Shown here piece after piece: positions 1 to 7,916 of a stretch of DNA of 59,259 nucleotides. A program made the translations under genes and the position numbers. The stretch's first letter is position 1. The number at the start of each line of letters is the position of its first letter. Location: contig NZ_SPQP01000025.1 in NCBI RefSeq assembly GCF_004571075.1, positions 1 through 59,259 on the forward strand. The letters are read 5' to 3'. The stretch is from Blastococcus sp. TF02A-35 (GTDB lineage: Bacteria > Actinomycetota > Actinomycetes > Mycobacteriales > Geodermatophilaceae). Below the pieces are notes generated by a model that ran no database searches, had not been told where the DNA came from, and saw only the letters and a list, made by a program, of their open reading frames with translations.

Positions 1-120
1 GCCTGGACCAGTAACGCCCAGCGCACCGCCGCCCTGGACAGCTGGCTGGAGCACTACAACACTGCCCGCAGCCACTCCGCCCTCGGAGGCCGCCCACCGA
101 TCAGCCGCCTCGCCGCGTGA
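1..120 (+). CDS. IS481-type transposase, C-terminal 39 residues (partial)
   Basis: This is the 3' end of a DDE (rve/integrase-core) transposase; the first codon in the window is in frame and the stop is TGA at 118-120. The visible residues include WLEHYNTARSHSALGG and PPISRL, the well-known C-terminal signature of IS481 and related IS3-group transposases, in which the tail follows the catalytic Glu helix. The DDE residues are outside the window. The fragment is intact at its 3' end, so the element may be complete. An alternative is another IS3-superfamily member; the motif does not separate these firmly. Confidence 0.85.
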   Translation, partial: AWTSNAQRTAALDSWLEHYNTARSHSALGGRPPISRLAA

Positions 121-141
121 ACAACCTCTCTGGTCGCTACA
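1..141 (+). mobile_element. Right end of an IS481/IS3-like insertion sequence
   Basis: The window opens inside an insertion sequence. Its transposase stops at 120 and the following 21 bases (121-141) read, on the other strand, TGTAGCGACCAGAGAGGTTG and onward. This begins with TGT, as many IS481-type terminal inverted repeats do, so I take it as the right inverted repeat. The left end lies outside the window, so neither the matching repeat nor a target-site duplication can be confirmed. The inferred end is 1-2 bases from the stop codon of the neighbouring gene (143-145). Confidence 0.5.
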
Positions 142-142
142 C

Positions 143-835
143 CTAGACGGCGCAGCTGTCTCCCGAGCAGCCGTCGGCGGCCGGGACGGTGACCAGCGGG
201 TTGGCGTCCGCCCACGCCCGCTCCAGCACCTGGAGCAGCAGCTCGGCCGGCTGCGCGCCCGCGGCGCCGTACTTGCGGTCGACGACGAAGAACGGCACGC
301 CGGTCGCGCCGAGCGACTGGGCCGTCGCACCCTCCTGCGCGACGACGGCGCGGTAGCGGCGGTCGGTGAGGACCTCGCGGGCCTCGGTCTCGTCCAGGCC
401 CACCTCGGCGCCGAGCGCCACCAGCGAGTCGACGTCGAAGACGCTGCGGGACTCCTCGAAGTGGGCGTGCAGCAGGCGCTCCTTGAGCTCGCCCTGGACG
501 CCGCGCTCGGCGGCCAGGTGCAGCAGCTCGTGGGCCAGCGAGGTGTTGCCGCTGATGCCGTTGGCCAGGTCGTAGGTCAGCCCCTCGGCGGCGGCGACCT
601 CCTCGAGCTGGCGCATGTTCTGCCGCATCGCGTCCTCGCTGGTGCCGTACTTGCGGGCCAGCGCGGGCAGCGTCGCGTGCGTCTCGCCCTCGGGGAGCGT
701 GGGGTCGAGCTGGAAGGACCGCCACACGACCTCTACCTGGTCGCGGTGCGGGAACTGCTCGAGCGCCGTCTCGAGCCGGCGCTTGCCGACGTAGCACCAC
801 GGGCAGACGACGTCGGACCACACCTCTACGCGCAT
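143..835 (-). CDS. FrnE-like DsbA-family thiol oxidoreductase
   Basis: A 230-residue protein of the FrnE branch of the DsbA/thioredoxin-fold family, predicted cytoplasmic because no signal peptide is present. The start MRVEVWSDVVCPWC places the redox motif CPWC at residues 11-14, in the usual first-strand position. A cis-Pro loop (ATGVPFF) lies near residue 180, and the C-terminus ends GCSGDSCAV, a second cysteine pair typical of FrnE proteins. Family members act as disulfide oxidoreductases or isomerases in oxidative-stress resistance; the substrate is unknown. The stop codon lies next to the inferred end of the insertion sequence, so the IS landed just past, or within the last bases of, this gene. 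A decayed, diverged copy of its first third lies at 1758-1903. Confidence 0.85.
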   Translation of the reverse strand: MRVEVWSDVVCPWCYVGKRRLETALEQFPHRDQVEVVWRSFQLDPTLPEGETHATLPALARKYGTSEDAMRQNMRQLEEVAAAEGLTYDLANGISGNTSLAHELLHLAAERGVQGELKERLLHAHFEESRSVFDVDSLVALGAEVGLDETEAREVLTDRRYRAVVAQEGATAQSLGATGVPFFVVDRKYGAAGAQPAELLLQVLERAWADANPLVTVPAADGCSGDSCAV

Positions 836-887
836 GCCGGGATCAACCTCGTTGCGCGTTCAAGCATTCCGGGGTGTTTCGGGACCC

Positions 888-1544
888 TCAGCCGGTGGAC
901 CGCGCCGCGAGGCAAGCCTCGACCCAGACGCGGAGCTTGTCATCGGGGCTCAGCGGCGAGAGAGCCTCACGGATGCGCGCCTCCGCGCCGTCGACCTCCA
1001 GGAGCGCCATGGCGAGGCTCCGCTCCGGAGACATGCCGAGAAACGTCCCCGAGGGGCCGTGCTGCACCGCGTCGGCCAACGTCGCAGGGTCGAGCCACGA
1101 CTCGAGGACGGGCACCACGTCGTCACTCAGGGCGCCGGCGAGAGCGTCGCCGACGAGCGCCGTGTGCTCACCCTCGCCCAGCACCCACGTATCCAACGGA
1201 ATGGCCCCCGGCGCTCCGGTCCGCGCGAACTCAGGGCTGTGGAGCTGCCCATGCAGCAGCGACTCGTGCACATGGGGCCAGGCGTGCTGGGGGTAGCCCC
1301 GCGCTTGGCGGTACTGCCGGAACGCCGGCGTCATCACCCCGTACCCCACCATGACCCCTGTCTGGTGGGCCGTGACGTCAGGATCGAACTGGACGATCAG
1401 CTCCGCCCCCCGCGGCCCCTGGCGCATGTACGAGCGGCCCCGGCTCCGGTAACCCGCAGCCTTCAGAAGCGGGGCGGCATACCGCCGCACGAATGCGTCG
1501 ACGTCACGAGTTCTCACGCCACCCCCGTCGCGGTCGGTCTTCAT
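888..1544 (-). CDS. Hypothetical protein, DUF4304-like in general layout
   Basis: I do not recognise a firm family. From the ATG at 1544 the product has 218 residues, no signal peptide and no membrane segment. It starts with a helix (VDAFVRRYAAPLLKAAGY), then a strand-rich stretch with GRSYMRQGPRGAELIVQF, a layout reminiscent of DUF4304-type proteins, and an acidic helical C-terminus. A start further upstream (1703) is open but gives a low-complexity extension. A GTG at 1517 is a second alternative; neither has a convincing ribosome-binding site. The gene lies between the intact frnE-like gene and a decayed copy of its 5' end, next to an insertion sequence, which suggests a rearranged accessory stretch. 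Confidence 0.5.
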   Translation of the reverse strand: MKTDRDGGGVRTRDVDAFVRRYAAPLLKAAGYRSRGRSYMRQGPRGAELIVQFDPDVTAHQTGVMVGYGVMTPAFRQYRQARGYPQHAWPHVHESLLHGQLHSPEFARTGAPGAIPLDTWVLGEGEHTALVGDALAGALSDDVVPVLESWLDPATLADAVQHGPSGTFLGMSPERSLAMALLEVDGAEARIREALSPLSPDDKLRVWVEACLAARSTG

Positions 1545-1757
1545 GGAATCAGGATGGGCATCGGCCTCGGGCGGGACACGATCCCCACCCCCGGGCGCGG
1601 CAACAAGCCACCGAAGAGACCTCCTGGGAGAAGCCGGAGCCACCGGGCTCCTCGCCCCCACTGTCGGCCGAATCCTCACCGGATGAGGCAGCGGGCGCGT
1701 CATGCGAAGAGCCGATCTGGCTCTGCATTCTCTCCGGCCGCTTCCGCCCTACAGAAT
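1545..1757. other. Intergenic stretch with no recognisable feature
   Basis: About 210 bases upstream of the 888-1544 gene. Open frames here are short and have no plausible start or codon pattern. It probably holds the promoter of the hypothetical gene, but I see no clear -35/-10 pair. Confidence 0.4.
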
Positions 1758-1903
1758 CACCTCGACCTCGCCACGGTGCGGGAACTGCTCCAGAGCGCTC
1801 TCCAGTCGGCGCTTGCCGATGTAGCACCACGGTCACACAACGTCGGACCAGACCCCCACCTGCATGCCCGTCCGAGCTTCGTTGCGGCTCCGAGCATTCC
1901 GGG
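1758..1903 (-). pseudogene. Decayed 5' fragment of a second frnE-like gene
   Basis: On the minus strand from ATG at 1865, the frame reads MQVGVWSDVV, then a TGA stop, then PWCYIGKRRLESALEQFPHR, matching the start of the FrnE-like protein at 143-835. The stop falls exactly where the first catalytic Cys (C11, TGC to TGA) should be. Similarity continues upstream of the start codon to about 1903 and stops abruptly near 1758, after about 35 codons. A hand alignment without gaps (731-880 against 1761-1910) gives roughly 77% identity. This is therefore the remnant of a diverged paralogue, not a fresh duplication. Confidence 0.8.
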
Positions 1904-1915
1904 CGGCTCTGACCG

Positions 1916-2659
1916 CTACGTCGTCAGAGCCGCTTCCAGGAGTACCCGGATGGCGGGCCGGGAGTGCCGGGGATAGTCCTCGACGCGGATGAGCAGTTCT
2001 TCCTGCCCCTCCAGGACATCCTCCTCCATGACCGCGAGGACGCCCCTGGCGCGCTTTTTGGCCTCCGGATCGTCCCAACCGGCGAAGAAATCCCTGGCCC
2101 GTCGCACGGCCGTTCGAGCGTCCTTCAGGTGGGTGTACTCGGCGCCACCGGGGAGTCGCTGCTTGGACAGGTCGATGCCGGTCCGGAACGACACATCCAC
2201 CAACGTCGCGCGCGAGAAGTCATTGCCTTCGAACTGGTTCGCGGCGCGGCCGGTGATCTTCCGGTCCTCCGGCCGGAGGCGCCCGTGGAAGACAGCCTTC
2301 TGCAAGCGGCCGGAGAAAGTGCAGTCGACCAGTTCGACCGCCTGGCAGAACCAGTGGTCGATCGAAGCGCCTTCGAAGGTGCAGTCCACGAATCGGGCGA
2401 AACCCCCGGGGCCCATGTGGATCTTGGCACCGGTGAAGTCGCAGCCGACGTACTCCGATACACCGCGACCAGCGCCGAAAGAGCCGTGGTCGAACACGGT
2501 GCCGCTGAAATCGCAGCGCTCGAAGAGACACCGCTCCGCCGAGAAGTGATGGACGTGTCGGCGGCTGAGATCGGCCTCGACCAGCCGGCGGCCGGAGAGC
2601 ACGATCTCGGTCCGGTTGGAGAGGTCTACCCGACCGACCGGTCGCACGGAGAAGTCCAT
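1916..2659 (-). CDS. Pentapeptide-repeat protein
   Basis: A 247-residue protein whose N-terminal two thirds contain degenerate pentapeptide repeats. Examples are LSGRRLVEADLSRR, CLFERCDFSGTVFDHGSF, CDFTGAKI, CTFEGASI, CTFSG and NDFSRATLVDVSF, with Phe or Leu at the central position every five residues. Such repeats fold as a right-handed quadrilateral beta-helix. Some members mimic DNA and protect gyrase, but most have no known role. The last 70 residues are helical and charged. I chose the ATG at 2659; an in-frame extension to 2710 lacks repeat character. It lies downstream of, and in the same direction as, the CDF transporter with a gap of about 125 bp. Confidence 0.75.
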   Translation of the reverse strand: MDFSVRPVGRVDLSNRTEIVLSGRRLVEADLSRRHVHHFSAERCLFERCDFSGTVFDHGSFGAGRGVSEYVGCDFTGAKIHMGPGGFARFVDCTFEGASIDHWFCQAVELVDCTFSGRLQKAVFHGRLRPEDRKITGRAANQFEGNDFSRATLVDVSFRTGIDLSKQRLPGGAEYTHLKDARTAVRRARDFFAGWDDPEAKKRARGVLAVMEEDVLEGQEELLIRVEDYPRHSRPAIRVLLEAALTT

Positions 2660-2785
2660 GTCAGCCGGCCTGGCACACGTATACGCACATCTCCACGCCA
2701 CTCTAGCCACGGCGGGCTGCTGGGTCGGCCCGTTGCAGCGCAGCCGCCGTCTCTCAGTGCGCCGGCCCGAGGAACGCGTTGGCGG

Positions 2786-3787
2786 TCAGGGGTCCGCCCG
2801 ACGCACCTCCGCGCGGGCGCGGCCGTCGCCGGGGGTCGGGTCCAGGAACACGTAGCGGACGCCCTCGTGGCGGGCGACCAGCCGGCGCTCGGCCTCGTCG
2901 GACGCGCGCTCGATGTCGGCCACGGTGACGTCGTCGGCGAAGTCCACCTTCGCCGAGACGATGAGCTGGCCCGGGCCGATGACGGTGGTGAGCAGGAACG
3001 GCACGTCGACGACCTGCGGCAGCGCCAGGATCTCGGCCTTCAGTCCCTCCTGGATGCGCGGCGACACGGACTGCCCGATGAGCAGCGAGACGTTCGCCCG
3101 GGCCAGCGCTCCGGCGACGAACAGCAGCAGGACACCGATCGCGATCGCCGCGACCCCGTCCCAGACCGGGTCGCCGGTGAGGTGCTCCAGGCCGAGGCCT
3201 GCCGCGGCGAGGACCAGGCCGACCAGCGCCGCGCTGTCCTCGAAGGTGACCGCCTTGACCGTGGTGTCGCTGGTCTGCGCCAGGTAGCGGCGCCACGTCG
3301 TCCCCCACCTGCGGGCCTCGCCGCGGACCTGGCGCACCGCCTTGACCAGCGACGACCCCTCCAGCACGAAGGAGACCGCGAGGACGACGTAGGCCACCAG
3401 CGGCGACCCCTGCTCCTCACCGCCGCGGATGGTGCTGACGCCCTGCCAGATCGAGAAGCCGGCGCCGAGGGTGAAGGTGGCCAGGCAGGCCAGGAGCGCC
3501 CAGAAGTAGGTCTCGCGCCCGTAGCCGACCGGGTGCCGGGCGTCGGGGGCCTTGTTCCCGCGCTTGAGCGCGATGAACAGCAGCACCTCGGTGATCGTGT
3601 CGGCCAGCGAGTGCGCGGCCTCCGAGAGCATCGCCGACGAGTGGCTCAGCAGGCCGCCGACCAGCTTCGCGACCGCGATGCCCAGGTTCGCCAGGCCGGC
3701 GACGACGACCGTGCCGGTGGACTCGCCCCCGCCGCCGGTCGCCTCCTGCAGGACGGCGTGGTCGGTGGCCGGGGCCGGCTGGGTCAT
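2786..3787 (-). CDS. Cation diffusion facilitator (CDF) transporter
   Basis: A 333-residue inner-membrane protein of the CDF family, exporting a divalent metal (Zn, Fe, Mn or Co) by proton antiport. Six membrane helices can be traced (roughly residues 27-48, 50-75, 92-115, 128-145, 185-205 and 210-232), followed by a cytoplasmic ferredoxin-like domain (about 240-320). Helix 2 carries the metal motif SEAAHSLAD (His59, Asp63). In helix 5 the usual HxxxD is replaced by TFEDSAAL (Glu183-Asp184), a variant resembling the ZnT9-like branch, so zinc specificity cannot be assumed. No metal-responsive operator was recognised upstream. A strong hairpin lies between this gene and the FKBP gene. Confidence 0.9.
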   Translation of the reverse strand: MTQPAPATDHAVLQEATGGGGESTGTVVVAGLANLGIAVAKLVGGLLSHSSAMLSEAAHSLADTITEVLLFIALKRGNKAPDARHPVGYGRETYFWALLACLATFTLGAGFSIWQGVSTIRGGEEQGSPLVAYVVLAVSFVLEGSSLVKAVRQVRGEARRWGTTWRRYLAQTSDTTVKAVTFEDSAALVGLVLAAAGLGLEHLTGDPVWDGVAAIAIGVLLLFVAGALARANVSLLIGQSVSPRIQEGLKAEILALPQVVDVPFLLTTVIGPGQLIVSAKVDFADDVTVADIERASDEAERRLVARHEGVRYVFLDPTPGDGRARAEVRRADP

Positions 3788-3790
3788 GGC

Positions 3791-3820
3791 TGCCCCGGTG
3801 CCCCGTGGGGCACCGGGGCA
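3791..3820 (-). terminator. Intrinsic terminator-type hairpin after the FKBP gene
   Basis: A perfect 14-bp inverted repeat, TGCCCCGGTGCCCC with its complement, separated by only two bases (GT at 3805-3806). It lies 12 bases past the stop codon of the FKBP gene and just before the CDF start (3787). There is no long U tract, as usual in high-GC actinobacteria. Confidence 0.75.
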
Positions 3821-3832
3821 TGCGCCTGGGCG

Positions 3833-4210
3833 CTAGCGGACGCCGACGAGGTCGACGACGAACACCAGGGTCGCGCCGGGCTTGATGACGCCACCCGCGC
3901 CGCGCTCCCCGTAGGCCTTGTGCGCCGGGATGGTGAGCCGGCGGCGGCCGCCGACCTTCATGCCGACGATGCCCTCGTCCCAGCCCTGGATGACCATGCC
4001 CACGCCCACGCGGAACTCCAGCGGGTCGCCGCGGTCCCAGGAGGCGTCGAACTGCTCGCCGCCGTCGTGCGTCACGCCCACGTAGTGCGCGCTGACCAGG
4101 TCGCCGGCCTTGGCCTCCTGGCCCTCGCCGACCACGAGGTCCTCGATCACCAGGTCGTCGGGCGCAGGCCCGGTCGGCGGCTCGACGTCCGGTCGGCTCA
4201 GCTCGGCCAC
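3833..4210 (-). CDS. FKBP-type peptidyl-prolyl cis-trans isomerase
   Basis: A 125-residue single-domain FKBP. It catalyses cis-trans isomerisation of Xaa-Pro bonds and is probably cytoplasmic, with no signal peptide. Family landmarks are present: VSAHYVGV, FDASWDRG, LEFRVGVGMVIQGWDEGIVGM with the pocket Trp, and RRRLTIPAHKAYGERG. It ends VFVVDLVGV. The start is GTG at 4210, preceded by GGGAG at good spacing. The first 13 bases overlap the 3' end of the MFS gene on the same strand, so the two are likely translated from one message. A strong hairpin follows the stop. Confidence 0.93.
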   Translation of the reverse strand: MAELSRPDVEPPTGPAPDDLVIEDLVVGEGQEAKAGDLVSAHYVGVTHDGGEQFDASWDRGDPLEFRVGVGMVIQGWDEGIVGMKVGGRRRLTIPAHKAYGERGAGGVIKPGATLVFVVDLVGVR

Positions 4211-5553
4211 GGTTCTCCCTCCCGCGCCGGGGCGGTCCCGGCGCCGTCTCCACCCATCCAAGCAGCGGCGGCAGCGGTGGGCTTCTCGGCGGGGGCCTCC
4301 TCGGCGGGGACGTCGAGCGGGTGGGCCATCTCGTCGGCCGGGAGACGCGCCGCGAGGATGGCCACGACGCAGAAGACCGGCGGCGCCAGCCCCGCGACGA
4401 GGAACGCGCCGGTCATGCCGACCAGCTCGGCGAGCGGGCCGGCGAGCGCCATCGACAGCGGCATGAAGCTCAGCGACACGAAGAAGTCGAGGCTGGACAC
4501 CCGCCCGAGCAGCGCCGGGGGCACCCGCCGCTGCAGAAGCGTGCCCCAGATGACCGTGCCCGCCTGGAACGTCGCGCCCAGCACGGCGGCGGCGGCCAGC
4601 ATCAGCCCGAGGTCGCTGGTGAGGCCGAAGACGACCATCGGCAGGCAGCCCAGGCCCCAGAGCAGGTTCATCACCGTCAGGTAGCGGCGCGGCAGCCGCC
4701 TCGACGCGACGACGAGCGAGCCGAGCGCCCCGCCGATGCCGAACGCGGCGAGCACCCAGCCGTGCTGGCTCGCCCCGCCGCCGGCGTCCTCGATGACGAA
4801 GGGCACCAGGACCTCGAACGGGCCGATGAACGCCAGGATCATGAAGGCCGCGAACAGCAGGGTCGCCAGCAGCCACGGCGTCGCCACCATGTAGCGGAAG
4901 CCCTCGCGGACGTCGGCGAGCAGCCCCGGCCGGGAGCCGTCCGCCGCCACCTCCCGCCGCACCGGCGTCATCGGCAGCGCCAGCACGCAGGCCGCGGCGG
5001 CGAAGGCCACGGCCGCCGTCACCGCGAGGGCCGCCCCGGGCGAGTACGCGGCGACGAGGAAGCCCGCGGCGGCCGGGCCGGCGGCCTGGCCGAGCACCGG
5101 GCGGACGGCGCCCTCCAGGCCGTTCACCGCGAGCAGGTCGTCCTCCGGCACGATCGCCGGGACGAGCGCGGAGTAGGCGGGGTAGAACAGCCCGAGCGCC
5201 ACGCCGTCGGCCAGCGCCACCGCGGCCAGGTGCCAGACCTGGAGGGCATCGGTCAGCGAGAGGGCCGCCGCGACCGAGACCGCGACGCCCTGCAGGAGCG
5301 AGACGGTCAGCAGCAGGTGGCGCTGCGGCACCCGGTCGGCCAGCGCGCCGCCGAACAGGGTCATGACCAGCATCCCGCCGGCGCTCAGCGCCGCGACCAG
5401 GGACAGCGCCCCGGGCCCGCCACCGAGCGCGACCACCTGCCACACCATGGCGATCGCCCACAGCCCCTGCGTGAGGAGGGCCAGCGCCAGCGCCGCGGCC
5501 AGCACCCGGTAGGCGGGGTGCCGGAGCGGCGCGAGAGCGCGTGGCAGCGCCAT
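4198..5553 (-). CDS. MFS transporter, EntS/MFS_3-like exporter
   Basis: A 451-residue major facilitator with about 12 hydrophobic helices. The loop motif GGALADRVPQRHLL after helix 2 matches the conserved MFS motif A, and the arrangement resembles the enterobactin-exporter/macrolide-efflux (MFS_3) group. The substrate is unknown. I chose the ATG at 5553 because GGAGGAGGAG sits just upstream; a longer frame to 5688 overlaps the divergent GH13 gene and has a disordered N-terminus. The C-terminal 50 residues are Ala/Glu/Pro-rich. It overlaps the FKBP gene by 13 bp, and its promoter region is shared with the divergent alpha-glucosidase gene. Confidence 0.88.
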   Translation of the reverse strand: MALPRALAPLRHPAYRVLAAALALALLTQGLWAIAMVWQVVALGGGPGALSLVAALSAGGMLVMTLFGGALADRVPQRHLLLTVSLLQGVAVSVAAALSLTDALQVWHLAAVALADGVALGLFYPAYSALVPAIVPEDDLLAVNGLEGAVRPVLGQAAGPAAAGFLVAAYSPGAALAVTAAVAFAAAACVLALPMTPVRREVAADGSRPGLLADVREGFRYMVATPWLLATLLFAAFMILAFIGPFEVLVPFVIEDAGGGASQHGWVLAAFGIGGALGSLVVASRRLPRRYLTVMNLLWGLGCLPMVVFGLTSDLGLMLAAAAVLGATFQAGTVIWGTLLQRRVPPALLGRVSSLDFFVSLSFMPLSMALAGPLAELVGMTGAFLVAGLAPPVFCVVAILAARLPADEMAHPLDVPAEEAPAEKPTAAAAAWMGGDGAGTAPAREGEPWPS

Positions 5554-5680
5554 GGCTCCTCCTCCGGGTGTGGACGGCCCATGGTGGGCGACGGGTACGA
5601 CAGGACGCACCCGGGTTTCCGTCCACGGTCCGGCCCGCCGACCACGTGCGGTCCGCGGCCCGGCGTGCTGGGCTGGGGGC

Positions 5681-7402
5681 ATGGCCACCGAGCGGGCGGG
5701 CGGGGAAGCGGCATGGTGGACCCGCGCCGTTGTCTACCAGGTCTACCCGCGCTCGTTCTCCGACTCCGACGGCGACGGCATCGGTGACCTGGGCGGGGTC
5801 CTGCAGCGGGTCGACCACCTGGCCGACCTGGGCGTCGACGTCGTCTGGCTCTCGCCGGTCTACCCCTCGCCGCAGGCCGACAACGGCTACGACATCAGCG
5901 ACTACCAGGACATCGACCCGCTGTTCGGCTCGCTGGCGCAGCTGGACGAGCTGGTCGAGGCGCTGCACGCCCGCGGGATGAAGCTGCTGATGGACCTGGT
6001 GGTCAACCACACCAGCGACCAGCACCCGTGGTTCCTGGAGAGCAGAGCGAGCCGGACCTCGGCCAAGCGCGACTGGTACTGGTGGCGGCCGCCACGGCCC
6101 GGGTTCTCGGCCGGTGAGCCGGGCGCCGAGCCGACGAACTGGCAGTCGTTCTTCTCCGGGCCGACCTGGGAGCTCGACGAGGCCTCCGGCGAGTACTACC
6201 TGCACCTGTTCGACCGGCGCCAGCCCGACCTGAACTGGGAGAACCCGCAGGTCAGGCAGACCGTGTACGAGATGATGCGGTGGTGGCTCGACCGCGGGGT
6301 CGACGGCTTCCGCATGGACGTCATCAACATGATCAGCAAGGACGTCACCCCGGACGGCGGGCTGCACGACGGCCCGCCCGTCCCCGGGACGTCCCTCGGT
6401 GACGGGTCGGCGTCCTACCTCTGCGGGCCGCGGATCCACGAGTTCCTGGCCGAGATGCACCGCGAGGTGCTCGCCGGGCGCGACGGCGCGTTCCTCACCG
6501 TCGGCGAGATGCCCGGCGTGACGGTGGAGCAGGCGCGCCTGTTCACCGACCCCGCGCGCGGCGAGGTCGACATGGTCTTCCAGTTCGAGCACGTCGGCCT
6601 GGACCACGGGACGTCGAAGTGGGACCTGCGGCCGCTGCGGATGCGCGACCTCAAGGCCTCGTTCGGGCGCTGGCAGGCCGGGCTGGCCGACGTCGGCTGG
6701 AACTCCCTCTACTGGGACAACCACGACCAGCCGCGCGCGGTCTCCCGCTTCGGCGACGACTCCCCCGGGTTCCGCCGCGACTCGGCCACCTGCCTGGCCA
6801 CGCTGCTGCACCTGCACCGGGGGACGCCGTACGTCTACCAGGGCCAGGAGCTCGGGATGGCGAACTACCCGTTCACCTCGCTCGAGGACTTCCGGGACGT
6901 GGAGTCGCTCAACCACCACGTGCAGGCGGTGTCGGCCGGGCAGGACCCCGCGCAGGTGCTGGCCGCGCTGCGGGCGATGAGCCGCGACAACGCCCGCACG
7001 CCGGTGCAGTGGGACGCCTCGCCCCACGCCGGTTTCACCACCGGGACGCCGTGGCTGCCGGTGAACCCGGACCACGTCGAGTGGAACGCGGCGGCGCAGC
7101 GGGAGGACGACACCTCGGTCCTCGCCCACTACCGGCGGCTGGTCGCGCTGCGGCACGACGACGACGTGGTGGCGCTGGGCGACTTCACGATGCTGCTCCC
7201 CGAGCACGACGACGTCTACGCGTTCACCCGCACCCTCGGGGCCGAGACGCTGCTCGTCGTCTGCAACCTGTCGCGGACGACCTACCGGCTGGCGGAGCTG
7301 CTGCCCGAGGCGCCCGCGGCCGAGCTGGTGCTGGGCAACCTGCCCGACGACGACCCGGCGGAGCTGCGCCCGTGGGAGGCCCGCGTCCTGCGGCCCGCCT
7401 GA
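5681..7402 (+). CDS. GH13 alpha-glucosidase / oligo-1,6-glucosidase-type enzyme
   Basis: A 573-residue cytoplasmic glycoside hydrolase of family 13, hydrolysing or transferring alpha-linked glucosyl units (maltose, isomaltose, sucrose or trehalose type). The (beta/alpha)8 barrel signatures are intact: VYQVYPRSF at the start, DLVVNHTS, DGFRMDV with nucleophile Asp213, VGEMPG with acid/base Glu276, and NHDQPR with the stabilising Asp349. The sequence QPDLNWENP is typical of the oligo-1,6-glucosidase/alpha-glucosidase subfamily. A small beta domain forms the C-terminus. The start ATG at 5681 follows a G-rich stretch (GGCTGGGGGC). The gene stands alone, without a sugar transporter. Exact bond specificity cannot be read from sequence. 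Confidence 0.92.
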   Translation: MATERAGGEAAWWTRAVVYQVYPRSFSDSDGDGIGDLGGVLQRVDHLADLGVDVVWLSPVYPSPQADNGYDISDYQDIDPLFGSLAQLDELVEALHARGMKLLMDLVVNHTSDQHPWFLESRASRTSAKRDWYWWRPPRPGFSAGEPGAEPTNWQSFFSGPTWELDEASGEYYLHLFDRRQPDLNWENPQVRQTVYEMMRWWLDRGVDGFRMDVINMISKDVTPDGGLHDGPPVPGTSLGDGSASYLCGPRIHEFLAEMHREVLAGRDGAFLTVGEMPGVTVEQARLFTDPARGEVDMVFQFEHVGLDHGTSKWDLRPLRMRDLKASFGRWQAGLADVGWNSLYWDNHDQPRAVSRFGDDSPGFRRDSATCLATLLHLHRGTPYVYQGQELGMANYPFTSLEDFRDVESLNHHVQAVSAGQDPAQVLAALRAMSRDNARTPVQWDASPHAGFTTGTPWLPVNPDHVEWNAAAQREDDTSVLAHYRRLVALRHDDDVVALGDFTMLLPEHDDVYAFTRTLGAETLLVVCNLSRTTYRLAELLPEAPAAELVLGNLPDDDPAELRPWEARVLRPA

Positions 7403-7418
7403 CCGGGACGCCGGTCAG
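7399..7418. terminator. Small hairpin holding both stop codons of a convergent pair
   Basis: CTGACCGG and CCGGTCAG form a perfect 8-bp stem around GACG. The hairpin contains the GH13 stop (7400-7402) and the stop of the convergent PH-like gene (7415-7417). It is short for a terminator, so this is a suggestion. Confidence 0.4.
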
Positions 7419-7816
7419 CGTCGCCGGCGGACCTGCTCCATCGTGCGGACCGCCTGCCGGCACCGCTCCTCGACCGAGCGGAGGGATCCCGGCGGGGGCG
7501 AGAAGGCGGTGATCGCGTGCCGCCGCCCGTCGGGCCGCAGCACCCAGGCGCCGCCGTCGTACACGAACCGCTCCACCTCGGCCCACGGGAGCACCAGGGT
7601 GCGGAAGACGTTCACGACGACGACCTCGCGCCCGAGCTCGACTCGCACCCGGTCGTTGCGCCACGTCGCGACGAGCACGAGGACGCTGCCGACCAGGCAC
7701 AGCGGGAGCAGCGCGCCGCCCTCCTCGATCCCGCCCACGGCGACGGCCGCGGCGGAGACCAGACCGATCGCCGCGACGGCGCCCCGGAGCCACGACGGCG
7801 GCCGCAGGACCGTCAC
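7415..7816 (-). CDS. PH-like (bPH) domain membrane protein
   Basis: A 133-residue protein with two predicted membrane helices in the first half (around WLRGAVAAIGLVSAAAVAV and LLPLCLVGSVLVLVAT). A soluble strand-rich part follows with RVELGREVVVVNVFRTLVLPWAEVERFVY, the typical beginning of a bacterial PH (YdbT/bPH2-like) domain. The role is unknown; such proteins are common single genes in actinobacteria. I chose GTG at 7816 because AGGGGG lies at correct spacing upstream. A longer GTG start at 7882 lacks a ribosome-binding site and adds a polar stretch. It converges on the GH13 gene and lies about 100 bp downstream of the GT4 gene. Confidence 0.65.
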   Translation of the reverse strand: MTVLRPPSWLRGAVAAIGLVSAAAVAVGGIEEGGALLPLCLVGSVLVLVATWRNDRVRVELGREVVVVNVFRTLVLPWAEVERFVYDGGAWVLRPDGRRHAITAFSPPPGSLRSVEERCRQAVRTMEQVRRRR

Positions 7817-7916
7817 CGGTGCCCCCTGGTCGTCGTGCGCACGTGCACCTCCCGAGCGGACCGCATCCGTGGACGCACGCACGGTCGCACGACCCGGCGT
7901 CGGGGGTGCGCAGGCC

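Noticed and set aside
1758-1865. In-frame TGA in the FrnE fragment read as selenocysteine (U-PWC)
   Set aside because: The frame ends after about 35 codons with a TAG, and similarity stops abruptly near 1758. Decay is the simpler explanation.
4210-7207. Long minus-strand open frame extending the FKBP gene upstream through the GH13 region
   Set aside because: Only the last 125 residues match a family (FKBP). The GTG at 4210 has a good ribosome-binding site, and the extension is antisense to the GH13 enzyme.
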